Assembly: GCA_028564925.1 (NCBI GenBank)
Contig: CM053034.1
Location: 93,942,626-94,006,625 of the forward strand
Direction of reading: 5' to 3'
From: Lithobates sylvaticus
Lineage: Eukaryota; Chordata; Amphibia; Anura; Ranidae
Length of the DNA stretch: 64,000 nt
In this document: positions 12,301-23,549 of the stretch, piece by piece
Numbering within the stretch: position 1 is the stretch's first letter
Layout: the number at the start of each line of letters is the position of its first letter
Position numbers and translations under genes: made by a program
The notes under the pieces: model-generated
The model's input: the letters and a program-made list of their open reading frames with translations, nothing else
What the model was told of the DNA's origin: nothing
Database searches by the model: none

Positions 12301-13499
12301 AGGTGAGCTGAGGGAGGGACATCAGTTTGGGGTGGTAAGCTGAGCACAATACCTGGAAAAGTTTAATGCCAGGAGGGAAGTTTATGTGGAAATATGTGAA
12401 GGGTTGGAATAGCAGCGAGTGTGTGTTGGAGCCCTGCAGAGTTTGCAGCCCCCCCAAGATAACATACATCTCCTAAGCAGGAACACATCACTATGTCCCC
12501 AAGCATTCTGTCCAGATAATGTGCAGTTCATTTATGACCTTTCCGTTTAACCCTGTGTTATCCAAACTCTGTGCAATGAACCACATAAACACTCTATATA
12601 CAAAATAAATTCACCAATGCAATGTTCACATTTGCATGGAAGCACAATTGAATGAATGCTGATTATTCAGAGAATTACCGTATTTATGTTTATTGAGGAT
12701 TGTTCTTTTTTTATGTTATAACAATTAAGCTTCATACACACAATGCGAAAATTGGATGAAAAATACCACTTTTGAAGCGTTCGTGTATATGAGCGTATCA
12801 TTTTTTTTTTTTTTTTTTGGTGGGGGAGTGGATCTTGGGTGGGAGTTCCCACACTTTTTTCCCCAGGACTTGACCCCTGAGAGGGACCATTACTGGCTGG
12901 CCACTCTCCTTGATCCGCGGTACAAGGGTAAGGTTGCGGACCTTATCTTGCCGTCGCAGAGGGAGCAGAGGATGAGACATCTCAGGGAGGCCTTGCAGAA
13001 AGGTCTGTGCAACGCGTTCCCAGAAACTGGGAGGTTACAAACTCCTGGTCCTGGGCGACGAGTTGCTGAGGCTTCGGTCAGTAGCAGAAGGAGCGGTGGG
13101 GAAGGTGGACGTCTGACCGATGCGTTCAGACAATTTTTTAGTCCGCAGCCCCAAGGTATGATCGGTTCCAGCAACCATCGCCAGCGTCTGATATACATGG
13201 TGCAGGAATACCTTGGGGCAAGGTCAGACTTGGACACCTTTCCCACCGAAAATCCTCTGGCTTACTGGGTCCTGAGGATGGATCACTGGCCAGAGCTTGC
13301 ACAGTATGCAATTGAGCTACTGGCCTGTCCTGCCTCCAGCATTCTTTCCGAACGCACATTCAGTGCTGCTGGAGGATTTGTCACTGATCATAGGGTGCGC
13401 CTGTCCACCGCCTCGGTTGATCGACTGACCTTCATCAAAATGAATCAGTCTTGGATCACCACCAGCTACCAGGCACCTGAGGCGGATATAACCGAATAA
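9367..13499 (+). pseudogene. hAT transposase with BED zinc finger, frameshifted
   Basis: DNA transposase of the hAT superfamily (ZBED-like), which excises and integrates DNA at 8-bp target sites. The chosen start at 9367 follows the last array unit. The N-terminal 235 residues are Gly/Arg-, Ser- and Glu-rich. A BED finger follows with C248, C251, H272 and H277. The RNase H-like core has ITADSWSS (D442) and VSDNGTNL (D577), then a CMAHVLNLVV segment, then the conserved DMPTRWNSTL near 11330. The C-terminal dimerisation part (LSERTFSAAGG near 13340-13370, catalytic Glu at 13350) ends at 13499. The reading frame changes near 11140 and again near 11740, and an 891-bp MITE sits inside at 11989. 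All family blocks are present in order, but the copy as read is not one open frame. Domain identity is certain; activity is unlikely. Confidence 0.9.
11989..12879. mobile_element. Nested 891-bp hAT MITE inside the transposase
   Basis: Ends CAGGGCTCAAGTCCTG and GGACTTGACCCCTG are inverted repeats. Identical AGAGGGAC copies flank it at 11981-11988 and 12880-12887. The interruption falls within a conserved block: KERD precedes it and ERDHYWLATLLDPRYKG follows, so the junction is exact. No protein of its own is seen. It contains a T run at 12801-12818. Confidence 0.93.
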
Positions 13500-13609
13500 T
13501 TTTTAATGTCACATCCCTTCAAGACTGCCTATGCTGATGCTGAGTGACTGTCCTCTTATGTTCACTGACTATCCTCTTCCTCCTCCTCAATGATCCATGC
13601 CACCACACC

Positions 13610-14525
13610 AGTGCCTTGCCTAAGGCACAATTTTTCTGCCCCTGTTTAACAGGGGCGTGTACATACAATTTTTATAAAAAAATGCTTCGCAACACGTGTG
13701 ACTGCTGTGCTCCAAGTACAGTATCTGTGAGGGGTTGCAGTGTTGTGGCACCAGCACCAGTGCCTAAGGCACAATTTTTCAGCCCCTGTTTAACAGGGGC
13801 GTGTACTTACAATTTTTTTTAAAAATGCTTCGCAACACGTGTGACTGCTGTGCTCCAAGTACAGTATCTGTGAGGGGTTGCAGTGTTGTGGCACCAGCAC
13901 CAGTGCCTAAGGCACAATTTTTCAGCCCCTGTTTAACAGGGGCGGGTAATTACAATTTTTTAAAAAAATGCTTCGCAACACGTGTGACTGCTGTGCTCCA
14001 AGTACAGTATCTGTGAGGGGTTGCAGTGTTGTGGCACCAGCACCAGTGCCTAAGGCACAATTTTTCAGCCCCTGTTTAACAGGGGCGGGTAATTACAATT
14101 TTTAAAAAAATGCTTCGCAACACGTGTGACTGCTGTGCTCCAAGTACAGTATCTGTGAGGGGTTGCAGTGTTGTGGCACCAGCACCAGTGCCTAAGGCAC
14201 AATTTTTCAGCCCCTGTTTAACAGGGGCGTGTACTTACAATTTTTTAAAAAAATGCTTCGCAACACGTGTGACTGCTGTGCTCCAAGTACAGTATCTGTG
14301 AGGGGTTGCAGTGTTGTGGCACCAGCACCAGTGCCTAAGGCACAATTTTTCAGCCCCTGTTTAACAGGGGCGTGTACTTACAATTTTTTTAAAAAATGCT
14401 TCGCAACACGTGTGACTGCTGTGCTCCAAGTACAGTATCTGTGAGGGGTTGCAGTGTTGTGGCACCAGCACCAGTGCCTAAGGCACAATTTTTCAGCCCC
14501 TGTTTAACAGGGGCGGGTAATTACA
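13610..14525 (+). repeat. Tandem array, 143-bp unit, about 6 copies
   Basis: The unit starts at CCAGTGCCTAAGGCAC (13757, 13900, 14043, 14185 and on; spacing 142-143). Each carries a CCCCTGTTTAACAGGGG hairpin and a CGCAACACGTGTGACTG block. It lies just 3' of the transposase stop, within the hAT ends. The similar short ORFs repeated here are artefacts of the array. Confidence 0.93.
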
Positions 14526-15445
14526 AATCTTGATCTAATAGTTCACAGCAGGGCCCATTCCTGCGCCCACCAAGAGTAACTATGAGGGCCTACAGTCTTG
14601 TGGCAACACCGTCCACCACCACCGCCAAAGGCCCAATTTTTCTGCCCTGTTCATCAGGTGCTTGCAATTACAAATCTTGATCTAATAACTCACAGCAGGG
14701 CCCATTCCTGCGCCCACCAAGAGTAACTGTGAGAGCTTACAGTCTTGTGGCAACACCGTCCACCACCACCGCCAAAGGCCCAATTTTTCTGCCCTGTTCA
14801 TCAGGTGCTTGCAATTACAAATCTTGATCTAATAACTCACAGCAGGGCCCATTCCTGCGCCCACCAAGAGTAACTATGAGGGCCTACAGTCTTGTGGCAA
14901 CACCGTCCACCACCACCGCCAAAGGCCCAATTTTTCTGCCCTGTTCATCAGGTGCTTGCAATTACAAATCTTGATCTAATAACTCACAGCAGGGCCCATT
15001 CCTGCGCCCACCAAGAGTAACTGTGAGAGCTTACAGTCTTGTGGCAACACCGTCCACCACCACCACCCCCAATTTTTCTGCCCTGTTCAACAGGTGCATG
15101 CAATTACAAATCTTGATCTATTAACTCACAGCAGGGCCCATTCCTGTGCCCACCAAGAGTAACTATGAGGGCCTACAGTCTTGTGGCAACACCGTCCACC
15201 ACCACCGCCAAAGGCCCAATTTTTCTGCCCTGTTCATCAGGTGCTTGCAATTACAAATCTTGATCTAATAACTCACAGCAGGGCCCATTCCTGCGCCCAC
15301 CAAGAGTAACTGTGAGAGCTTACAGTCTTGTGGCAACACCGTCCACCACCACCACCACCCCCAATTTTTCTGCCCTGTTCAACAGGTGCATGCAATTACA
15401 AATCTTGATCTATTAACTCACAGCAGGGCCCATTCCTGTGCCCAC
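14521..15445 (+). repeat. Tandem array, 147-bp unit, alternating variants
   Basis: The unit begins TTACAAATCTTGATCTAAT (14521, 14668, 14815, 14962, about 15104 and on). Variants ACTATGAGGGCCTACAG and ACTGTGAGAGCTTACAG alternate strictly, giving a dimer of about 294 bp. Spacers shrink in some copies by loss of a CCACCACCACCGCC segment. Confidence 0.92.
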
Positions 15446-16180
15446 CAGTCTTGTGGCTACACCAACATCTAATAGGGCAAATTTCTGCAGAGTATATACG
15501 CCAGGCCCCTACTTTCAAACATCCAACTTACAAACGACTCCTACTTGCAAATGGAAAGAGAAAACAGGAAGTGAGAGGAAATCTACCCCTAGGAAGGGAA
15601 ATTCTATCCTGTTAGATTTAATTTGGGAAAAAGGTATCTCCTCTCTACTGATACTTTATCACCAATCCTTGTTTCAATTAAAACCCCACTTTTTCCAAAA
15701 ACATTTGTCATTGGGACGGAAAGTGAGGTGACATGTTCTGAACAGATGTGCAAAGACAGCAAATGTTACAGGGGTGATAACCCCTCCCTATGTTCTCCAA
15801 AAAGCCTAAAAATAGATTTTTTTGGGATGGAGCTACACTTCATAATGTACCTGTTCAGATTCTACTTAAGAACAAACCTAAAGCCGCAAGTGGTTTTAAA
15901 TGGCTTCTTTTTTTCCTTTACAAATGTCGTTTTGTGCAAGGACAGTTCTAAACACGGGAAACACATGCCACTTCACAGGCATACTTTAGACACCCCCCAG
16001 GTACCATATTTAAAGGAAAATTTCACTTTTTTTTTTTCACTTTATGCATCATTAAAATGACTGCTCCCGAAAAAACGTTAGTTTTTAAAAGTTCTTTTTG
16101 CATTGATATATGTCCCCTGGGGCAGGACCCGGGTCCCCAAACCTGTTTTATGACATTAACATGCATATTGGCCGTTGTAA
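15446..16180. other. hAT 3' interior, no recognised gene
   Basis: Unique-looking sequence between the last array and the right end. Two overlapping ORFs (15438-15731 and 15623-16060) show no recognised domain. They may be chance or a further nested insertion. The right terminal 130 bp hold TTCGAACGTTCG-type palindromes. Confidence 0.4.
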
Positions 16181-16449
16181 TTAGCACTTTTGATTTCGAA
16201 CGTTCGCGTCCATTATAACGTATAGGGTTCGAAAATTCGCGCGAACTTTCGGTCCGTTCGAAGGTTCTGGTGCGAACCGAACCCGGGGGTGTTCGGCTCA
16301 TCCCTACAGGTTAGTTAGCATAGGTGTTAGGAGGAGGGAGAGGGTAGTTTTAAGGCTAGTTAGGAATAAGCTGCAATTCAACTTTAAAGCTGAACCTCAT
16401 CTTTTGATATACTTTACATAGTTCGTTTGGGCCAGCTTGGCCTAAACAA

Positions 16450-16863
16450 ACTACATCCCTCACTAACATGTGAGGCCGCTGGATGCACGGTATAAGCTGT
16501 GCGTAGCTGAGGCTACATACGGCATTCCACACTGTGTTCCAGAGTTCGAGCCGAGATCTCCTGTCTCATAACAGAACACAGTAAAGAATATCACAGCAGC
16601 ACTCAGCCATTCAGAGAAAACAATGTATTCTATCAACAAATACAAAGCTTCCTCTGATTGGCTGAGTCAGAGGTTGTGACATCATCATCCCATCTCTTTG
16701 ACTCAGTCAATCAGAGGAAACTTTGTATTTGTTGATAGAATACATTGCTTTCTTTGAATGGCTAACTGCCGCTGTGACATTCTCTACTGTGTTTCGGGGA
16801 TGAGACAGGAACATAAAGTTAATACCGCACATTCAGCGGCCTCACGTTATAGAGGGACATAGT
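16450..16863. mobile_element. Near-complete palindromic MITE
   Basis: Arms 16450-16675 and 16690-16863 are inverted copies. Outer blocks are GTGAGGCCGCTGGATGCACG against its complement in CAGCGGCCTCAC. The core is ATTCTATCAACAAATACAAA with its complement near 16720-16745. A fold-back transcript would be a long hairpin. It is non-coding and the family is not assigned. Confidence 0.8.
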
Positions 16864-17215
16864 ATGCTTGGATCATCAGGCTGTCCTGTTGCAACAGGAC
16901 ACCCGATAGACCAGCCGGAGCTTCCGCCAGCTGATCACAGAGTCGAACAAAGACCGGAACAGCTTTGTTCATCTCTGTGATATGGGGAACTGGAGGCAAT
17001 GACCTTACATCACTTCCAGTTACCTGTATGTAAACTGCGCCATTTTGAAAATAAAAAGAATTTGATCACACAGATCTCGGTGTAATCAAATGCTTTTAAG
17101 GGCAGAGGAGGGACCCACACCCACCATTTTATTCTCTAGGGCCTCTGCTTTCAAATATATATACATATATATATATATTTTTTGGGGTTCTAAGAAATTT
17201 TCTAGCAATAAATAC
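16864..17215. repeat. Dispersed repeat fragment
   Basis: The stretch with TATATA plus the TTTTTGGGGTTCTAAG motif (17155-17210) matches the sequence at 62460-62560 inside a TTAA element, including TTCTCTAGGG/TTCTCTGGGG upstream. It is probably a fragment of that family. Confidence 0.5.
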
Positions 17216-17970
17216 TTTTAAAAGGACATTGGATAGAGTAGTACCTATATTGTACTGTTCTAAAAACATCACAAACTATTGAACAGTACAAGGTAAAGCA
17301 ATTTAGAGCCCTGAGCATGGAATGGTTATTCACGTATACGTTCTTACTACCTGCTCTCCTTAGAATCAATATCTCAAACTCATATTGAACTCACTGAAAC
17401 ATAGACGGTGATTATTTAACAGCTGTTCTCCCTTGTGGCTTTGAAAAATGAACTAAATTATGATTTCCTCAATTTTATAAGGCGATTGACGCCTGTTTTT
17501 TTTTTGCAGCGTTTTGTAATTCTGTTAACCACAAAGGAGTTATATATAGATCAGAATTGCTTTTCTATGTTCATCCTGGTCATTCACAATCTGTTAGCAG
17601 TTTCTGCAGTCTCATTTGCCGAATGTAACTGCATAACAATGAAAATATACAACATGAAAGGAGAGAATTATCCACCAGTTATTAAAACCTCCCATTGCAG
17701 TAAGAGTGATTCCTATGGCACCTCCCTAGAAGACATGAGTCTAACGCTCAGTCATATCCTATCTCCTCCAGCATTATATTAGTTTGACAACACATAATGT
17801 GCTCAGTTCTATTCATATAAAATATTACTAATACAATTCTTTATTTTCTAGATTTTTAATCCTCCTAAAAACTATATGTCAAACATCTGTCTGTAAACAT
17901 TCATTAGAATGAAAACCCATATACTAGCACAGAGCATGACCCCGTGCTTTTGACACAGTACTAATGATTC
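17216..17970. other. Spacer, no gene recognised
   Basis: A 115-codon ORF (17435-17782) has no recognised domain, and its composition matches the AT-rich background. I see no exon pattern. Confidence 0.5.
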
Positions 17971-18426
17971 CTGCTTGGACAGTAGCGTATCTAAGGTATG
18001 GCAGCCATAGCAAGTGCCATGAGCGAAAAAAAACACTTGTCCTCCAGCACTAATATAGCCCCCAGCGCTGTGGCCGGCCTGCTGGAGCGCCGCGCCGGCA
18101 CCACAATTGCTAATATTGCTATTTGGCCTGGGGAGAGGAGTGACAGGCGCCCTCATGGCGGCCAGACCAGATCCACGCAGGGTAGGGTAACAGTGACGGA
18201 GACTGAGTCTAATGCTCTGCCTACCCCCCTCTGCGTGGCATCATCTTCTCCCCGGAGCAGGGATTTTGACGTGAGGTGAAGAGGAGAACAGAGGACAGGA
18301 GAAGGAATGGATGACGGCCCGATGGGGGAACCCCCAGCTGCAACACCAAGGATAGCAGCCTAGTAGCAGCCAGGTACTACTTCTTGATCGTCATCATGTT
18401 CCTGTGTGTGTGTGCCAACTGCCAAC

Positions 18427-18747
18427 CAGAAACTTAGTGGATTAAATAAATATGCATAGCCATAGATGTCATAAATAAACTGTAATAAAGTGATTTGTGA
18501 ACAGCTGTTGCACAAATCACTTTATATCTATGGCTATGCATATTTATAATTTATTTAATCCATATTGAGCACTATATTTGATTGGCTGCTTCTGCTTGGG
18601 CCTGGCACACACGCAGAAACGCACATGATGAAGACTTAAAAGTTTTAAGTCATCATCACGCGCGATTGTGTGTGTGCCAGACAGAAGCAGCCAATCAAAT
18701 ATAGTGCGCAATATGGATTAAATAAATTATAAATATGCATAGCCATA
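18427..18747. repeat. Interlocked palindromes
   Basis: GATTAAATAAATATGCATAG is inverted at about 18540-18563, and the latter is inverted again against 18716-18745. TTGGCTGCTTCTG and its complement bracket a CACACGCAG/CGCGATTGTGTG core. The same segment therefore appears in three alternating orientations. Confidence 0.75.
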
Positions 18748-19469
18748 TGTAGCGCTGGCTCCTGACAAGCAGGCGCTATTTTTTTTAGAAAATTAAGTTG
18801 CCTGAAGCCACAGTTGGGCTTCAGGATAATTCTTCTAAAATTTCTGGTTTAAGTACCAGTCTAGCTGGGTTGCACTAGGTTCTCCTTGACCGGAGGTGTC
18901 GCTGTCACCGCCAGCAAGAGTAGAACGCAGTCTAGCTGGATGCATTAAATGCCACTTACCTCTCGGAACCAGCCCAGTGGGAGTGTTCTCCCGCTGTGAA
19001 TTATATTTAAGGTACCGACACCATGTGACCGAAAAAAGCTTTTTCCTGTCCGCGTGGTTCTGGTGGTCCTCCTGACCCGGCCTCGTGGCCCTCCTGGCCT
19101 GGGGTGCGAGCCCTGCATCCTGTATCTCGGGGCTGGCTGGCCTGGGGTGGTGTAGCTGCGGGGGTGGGCCCGAGTGACTTTTGGAGCCTATTGATTCAAG
19201 GAGGGTCCGGTGCCGTCTCAACGGAATAGAGAGGCCCAGCAGCTGGGGTACCCCAGGGGAGGACCCTTTCAGGAGAAGGCCATGCGCAAGGCTGGCTTAC
19301 CTGAAGTAGCCTCTATTTTTCTGAATAAAAATCCTGAAAGAGGATTCAGTGTCAGTCTCAACCTCATCTCTCAGTTACTTTCCACAGGATCCCAAAGACG
19401 GAGCTACAACAGGTGAGGTAAAGGTAAGCCCAAATTTAACCAGCAGCTCCTTCGGGGGTCAGTGCTACA
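18748..19469. mobile_element. 722-bp MITE with CATA duplication
   Basis: Ends TGTAGCGCTG and CAGTGCTACA are inverted. CATA flanks it at 18744-18747 and 19470-19473. The host palindrome resumes on the far side (CATAGATATAAATAAT). It is non-coding and the family is unassigned. Confidence 0.7.
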
Positions 19470-20243
19470 CATAGATATAAATAATGTGTAATAAAGTGAT
19501 TTGTGCAACAAGCTCATTAAACAGTCTACAATCAGTGAAAGTTCATGTACTGCAAACTTTCACTAATTGTGGACTGTTTAATGAGCAGGGGCAGACTGAC
19601 CCATCGGGCACTGCCCGAGGCAATTAGGGGGGCCCCATAAGAGGCTCTGCAAGACTGCAACACATACAGTCTAGCACAGGCAGCAGCTGTAATAAGACTT
19701 CTAACGGCGCGCTGCTCCCCACCGGCCCCTCCTATCCACCCCAGGTGCTTGTACTGTACATTACATCACTGGACGGACGAGAAGAGAGGAGGGGCCGGAG
19801 GGGAGCAGCGCGCCATGAGAGGTCTTATTACAGGCATTAGGTGAGGCTGTGTACTTTTTTAATAGGAGTCCAGATACCAGGGCCACCACCATCAAGGGGG
19901 GGGGCTCCAACAGGACCACAGGAGGCTCCATGATACTCTCCTGGTCCACCCACTGTGTCCCCAGCCCCACACAGTGTCCCCCCCTCGCATCCCCTGTCCG
20001 CACTGCATTCCTCTGTCCTCATCACACTACATCCCTCTGTCTGTCCCCAGCGTCCCTCTCTGTTCTTGTCGCACTGTGTCCCTCCCTGCCCCTGCCGTCC
20101 CTCTCTGTCCTTGACACACTGTGTCCCTCTCTGTCCCCAGTGTCCCTGGTTATATGAAAGATGGGTTTCGAATGTTTTGACAAGGGCGCAGTTTCAGTGC
20201 TTGCCATGGGTGCGATTTTCACTAGATACGCCTCTCTGCTTGC

Positions 20244-21873
20244 ACAATCAACACTTAATTGGAATCAGTATGCTCCATATAGGTCACGATGCTATGATGG
20301 TATGTTGCAAGGGTATTTTTAAGGGGAGAAGGATTTACATATGACATTTTTATTAATGATATACCCTTCTTATTTAGGTTTGCAATTTAGCTGAGATTTC
20401 AAATTAGCGTCACAGCAGGACAGTGCATTGAGTGAGGAAATGGGAAGAAAGGGACAGGGTAACTGACACAAAACACCATCTACTGTGCATCGCTTTGAGA
20501 TGTGCCAACAGTCAGGATTCAGGTGTGGGCCCATTGACACTATGTCCAGTTACCTGCGTTTTTCCACTGCAATGACAGAGCAAACAATAAATGTCCATGT
20601 GTCATGTTCACACCTGAATGCAGTGTTTCTCTGTGTTCCATAGCAGTGTGATATTATGCAACATATTGTATAAGCATAATATTGCACCACAACACACAAA
20701 CACAAGGGATTGTGTCAAAACGCACCTCTCACCCCAAACACCAGGTTAGAGGAAACCTGTCTTTGGAAAAAAAATAAAAATGTAATGCAAAAAAAAACAA
20801 TGTACTGCATGTGCGTTTGTGTGTTGTAGTGTGAAAGGGCTCTAAAGCCCAGGCACAATTGGGAAGGTCTTGAAGTGGGACAGACGTCCCGATTGCATGA
20901 TCGGCTGTCACAGTGATCACATGATCAGGAGTCCACACCCCCAATCTCTTGATCACATACTGTGCCTGTGACAGCACGATCACTGTACTGGGAGGCCTAA
21001 TCTTTTTAGTTGACTACACCTGATCTGCATCAGGCTCTACTTTAGTAGGTGATATTGGGGCTTTCTATGCTGTGTGACAGGCATAGCTAAATGTGAGATC
21101 TGGCTACAGAGACTGAAATGTCCTTTAACAGGTAAATTTAAAATGTTTGCCTGAAAACCAGTTTGAATAAAACACTTTCACAAAATCTTTTTGAGTCTTG
21201 GTACATAATCAGGTAACAGCACATTAAACTGGAGTTATAGCAGTGCTCTGAAAACCTAATCTGTCCTTATTCATGACATGAGAAGATTAAAACGCACATT
21301 TTTCAGCTCTGTACAGCACAATCCTCCTAACACCTCATTAAATAACAGTTTGATGCATTATCTTATCTGACATATTACAAAACTGGGGGAACCCTTTTCA
21401 AACCTTAGAATCAAAAAGAATTATGCAATTAATCCTGGTGTTTTACACAGTTTAATGCTATAAGTACATTGCATTATCCGCTTAAATCTTTTTTTTTTTC
21501 TTTTTTAAAAACTCCAATGTTTATCTAAGCTCATAAACCCCACATTAAAAGAAAGCTACGATATATACATTTAGCTTAAAAATAAATGTAAATAAGACTC
21601 CCTGCAGTAAACGGACTGTGTAGAGCCGTGGTGGTCATCCGGTTAGATATAGCAGTCTCAATTGCTGCCACTGACAACGCCAGGAACTACATACTGAAGC
21701 TGATTTACTAAGGGAGTTGAAAATCTTCACTCAAAGATTGTGTGCATATTCACTTCAATTGTCCAATTATGTAAAAAACAACTACAAATGAAAAAGTATT
21801 CAAGGTGAGCAGGAAACACATTTTCACATGGTTGGATAAGTAAAGGTACATTTTTTGTTTTTATAGAAGATTC
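20244..21873. other. 1.6-kb spacer without a gene
   Basis: AT-rich. It holds a weak inverted repeat at 20895-20990 (GATCACATGATCAGG and relatives) and a T run at 21489-21499. ORFs here are short and featureless. Nothing is supported as coding. Confidence 0.5.
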
Positions 21874-21952
21874 TTAAAGCGGTTCTTCACCCTGACAACA
21901 AACATTAAAAGTCAGCAGCTACAATTCATGACTTTTATGAACTGGACAGTTA

Positions 21953-22503
21953 AGGCCCATACACACTATTAGATTTTCTGCCGATTTTTGTCTTTAGATT
22001 TACCAAAAGCATATAATACGAGGTGAAACCTTAATGCCGTGTACACACGATCAGACTTAGACCGGCGGACAATCCGACGGACTTTGCAGCTGAGGTCTGC
22101 CGGACTTTCAAACGAACGGACTTGGCCACACATGATCACTCAAAGTCTGACGGATTTGAATAAGGAAGTTCATAGCCAGTAGCCAATAGCTGCCCTAGAG
22201 TCGGTTTTATTCCGTCGGACTAGCACACAGACGACCGGATTTTTCAACCGGACTAGAGTCCGGCAGACAAATTTGAAGCCAGTCTTATTTCTAAGTCTGC
22301 TGGACTTTTGGGAAGAAAAAGTCCGCTGGAGCCCACACACGATCGAATTGTCCGACGGACTCTGGTCCGCCGGAAAGTCCGATCGTGTGTACGCGGCATA
22401 AGAGTTTCCAATTTGTATGCAATCAGGCAGGCTCTTGCACTACGTGGTTTTGGTAAATCTGAAGACAAAAATCTGCAGAAAATCGAATAGCGTGTATGGG
22501 TCC
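21953..22503. mobile_element. MITE with TTA duplication, middle level
   Basis: Ends AGGCCCATACACACTATTAG and its complement CGTGTATGGGTCC are inverted through about 55 bp, including the TTTTCTGC and TTTACCAAAA blocks. TTA flanks it at 21950-21952 and 22504-22506. A 3-bp TWA duplication suggests PIF/Harbinger; that assignment is inferred. Confidence 0.75.
22035..22398. mobile_element. MITE with TAA duplication, innermost level
   Basis: Ends TGCCGTGTACACACGATC and GATCGTGTGTACGCGGCA are inverted. TAA flanks it at 22032-22034 and 22399-22401. It sits inside the 21953 element, whose sequence continues on both sides. A Harbinger-like duplication length is the only family clue. Confidence 0.8.
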
Positions 22504-22790
22504 TTACCTGTCCAGAGATCCAGCGCTGTCCTCACCTGAGCCGGCTCTTCAGCTGCCTTCAGGTCCAGGGGCCAACACGTTTACTTTGCGTATGTTCCTG
22601 CAGCTTTCTGGGACCTATGACGTGTCCCAGAAGGCTGCAGGGAAGGGGGGGGGGAGCGATCCGACCAGAAGGAGAGGGCGGGCACCTGTCAAAACCAGGT
22701 ACCAGCTCTTCTCCCCACAAAAAAATAAGTGCCAAAACAGAGTGGAGGAGGCACATTCTGGAGCGGTGACAGCACAGTGCTGAAGCGCTT

Positions 22791-23545
22791 TGTTTGTTTG
22801 CAAGTCTGCCATAATGGGATTATATGTGGTGCATACTACCACATTGTGGCATAAACCACCTGGGGACCCACTTAATAATAATAAAAAAAAAAAAAAAAAA
22901 AAAAAACACAGTTTAATACTGCTTTATAAACTGAGAAAATGCAAAAGACAACTACAGGAGGATTGCTTGACTGATCTACACTCTACATCTTTAGATTTAA
23001 ATTAAATTACTGTTTCACCAACTTCTTACCTGCATTACTACCACTTGCATTATGGAGACTGTGGAATATCAATGGGCTTCAGACGGAGACAAGCAGAGAG
23101 CTGTAGAACTTTGCGCACAGCAGGTGGACCCAAGATCAGCAGTGAATGCTCAAACCAGGAACTGTTAAAAGTCTACGCTGTTCAGACACACAGCATGTAG
23201 CCAGAAAGTTGCAGGAACCACATTGTGACTCTGCCTCCCTGACACATCTAATAAATGCCCAGAAGCAGAGCAGGCTCTTGGAAAAGCTTTTAGCACAAGT
23301 GTTTTTTTTTTTCAGATTGCAATGATATAGCGGGGTGGCATTATTAGCAGGTGATGCAACATGGGGACCACAGATTCAGTAGTTCTAATTGTACTAGTGC
23401 TACAATGCAGTCATTGTTTATCGGATTACTGTCCTTCCCCCAGGTCCAATTGTGTAAAAAGACCATGTGGGAAAACAGGCCGGTCCACACACTAGCTTTA
23501 ACACATCCTTTACTAGAACTGATCAAGCATGTATGTGCACCTTAA
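22791..23545. other. Spacer, no gene; A tract
   Basis: It contains an A run of about 25 (22874-22903). A minus-strand donor-like site GCAGGTAAGAA (about 23020-23030) has no convincing exon behind it. ORFs are short. Confidence 0.4.
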
Positions 23546-23548
23546 AAA

Positions 23549-23549
23549 A

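Larger units (their letters stand above)
4479..16306 (+). mobile_element. 11.8-kb autonomous-type hAT transposon
   Basis: Ends are TAGGGATG and CATCCCTA. An exact 8-bp duplication CAGGTTAG sits on both sides (4471-4478 and 16307-16314). TAGGGATG termini with 8-bp duplications are typical of hAT elements. Order inside: four hairpins, TATA box, 4.4-kb tandem array, BED-finger transposase, nested hAT MITE, two tandem arrays, and a right end rich in TTCGAA-type palindromes. At 11.8 kb it is far larger than a usual hAT (2.5-5 kb), mainly because of the arrays. The intact duplication argues that the insertion is not very old, although the transposase frame is broken. Confidence 0.93.
4127..16378. 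mobile_element. Palindromic MITE split by the large hAT
   Basis: The left part 4127-4478 and right part 16315-16378 together form one inverted-repeat element of about 0.42 kb. AATTCCAGCTTATTCCTAAC at the left end matches the reverse complement of the right end. A second, inner pair of arms lies at about 4199-4265 and 4390-4470. The 11.8-kb hAT landed in its right arm and duplicated CAGGTTAG. The family is not assigned. Confidence 0.75.
17979..20235. mobile_element. hAT-like element with nested insertions
   Basis: Left end AGTAGCGTATCTAAGG and right end CTAGATACGCCTCT are inverted (the shared motif is GCGTATCTA), followed inward by GCCATAGCAAGTGCCA and its diverged counterpart. Flanks CTGCTTGG (17971-17978) and CTGCTTGC (20236-20243) match at 7 of 8 positions, consistent with an old hAT duplication. 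No transposase is seen. The interior holds palindromes, a separate MITE and a C/T-rich tract (19980-20150). Confidence 0.5.
21874..22790. mobile_element. TTAA-type repeat, outer level of a triple nest
   Basis: It starts TTAAAGCGGTTCTTCACC. Its body (AAAAGTCAGCAGCTACA, then ACCTGTCCAG) resumes after the nested insertions and matches the element at 41613-42143. The right end looks truncated near AGCGCTTT. Confidence 0.6.

Noticed and set aside
17435-17782. 115-codon ORF as a gene
   Set aside because: No domain, no splice or promoter context, and AT-background composition.
22990-23290. Minus-strand exon before a GCAGGTAAGAA donor
   Set aside because: No clear acceptor or conserved reading frame upstream.
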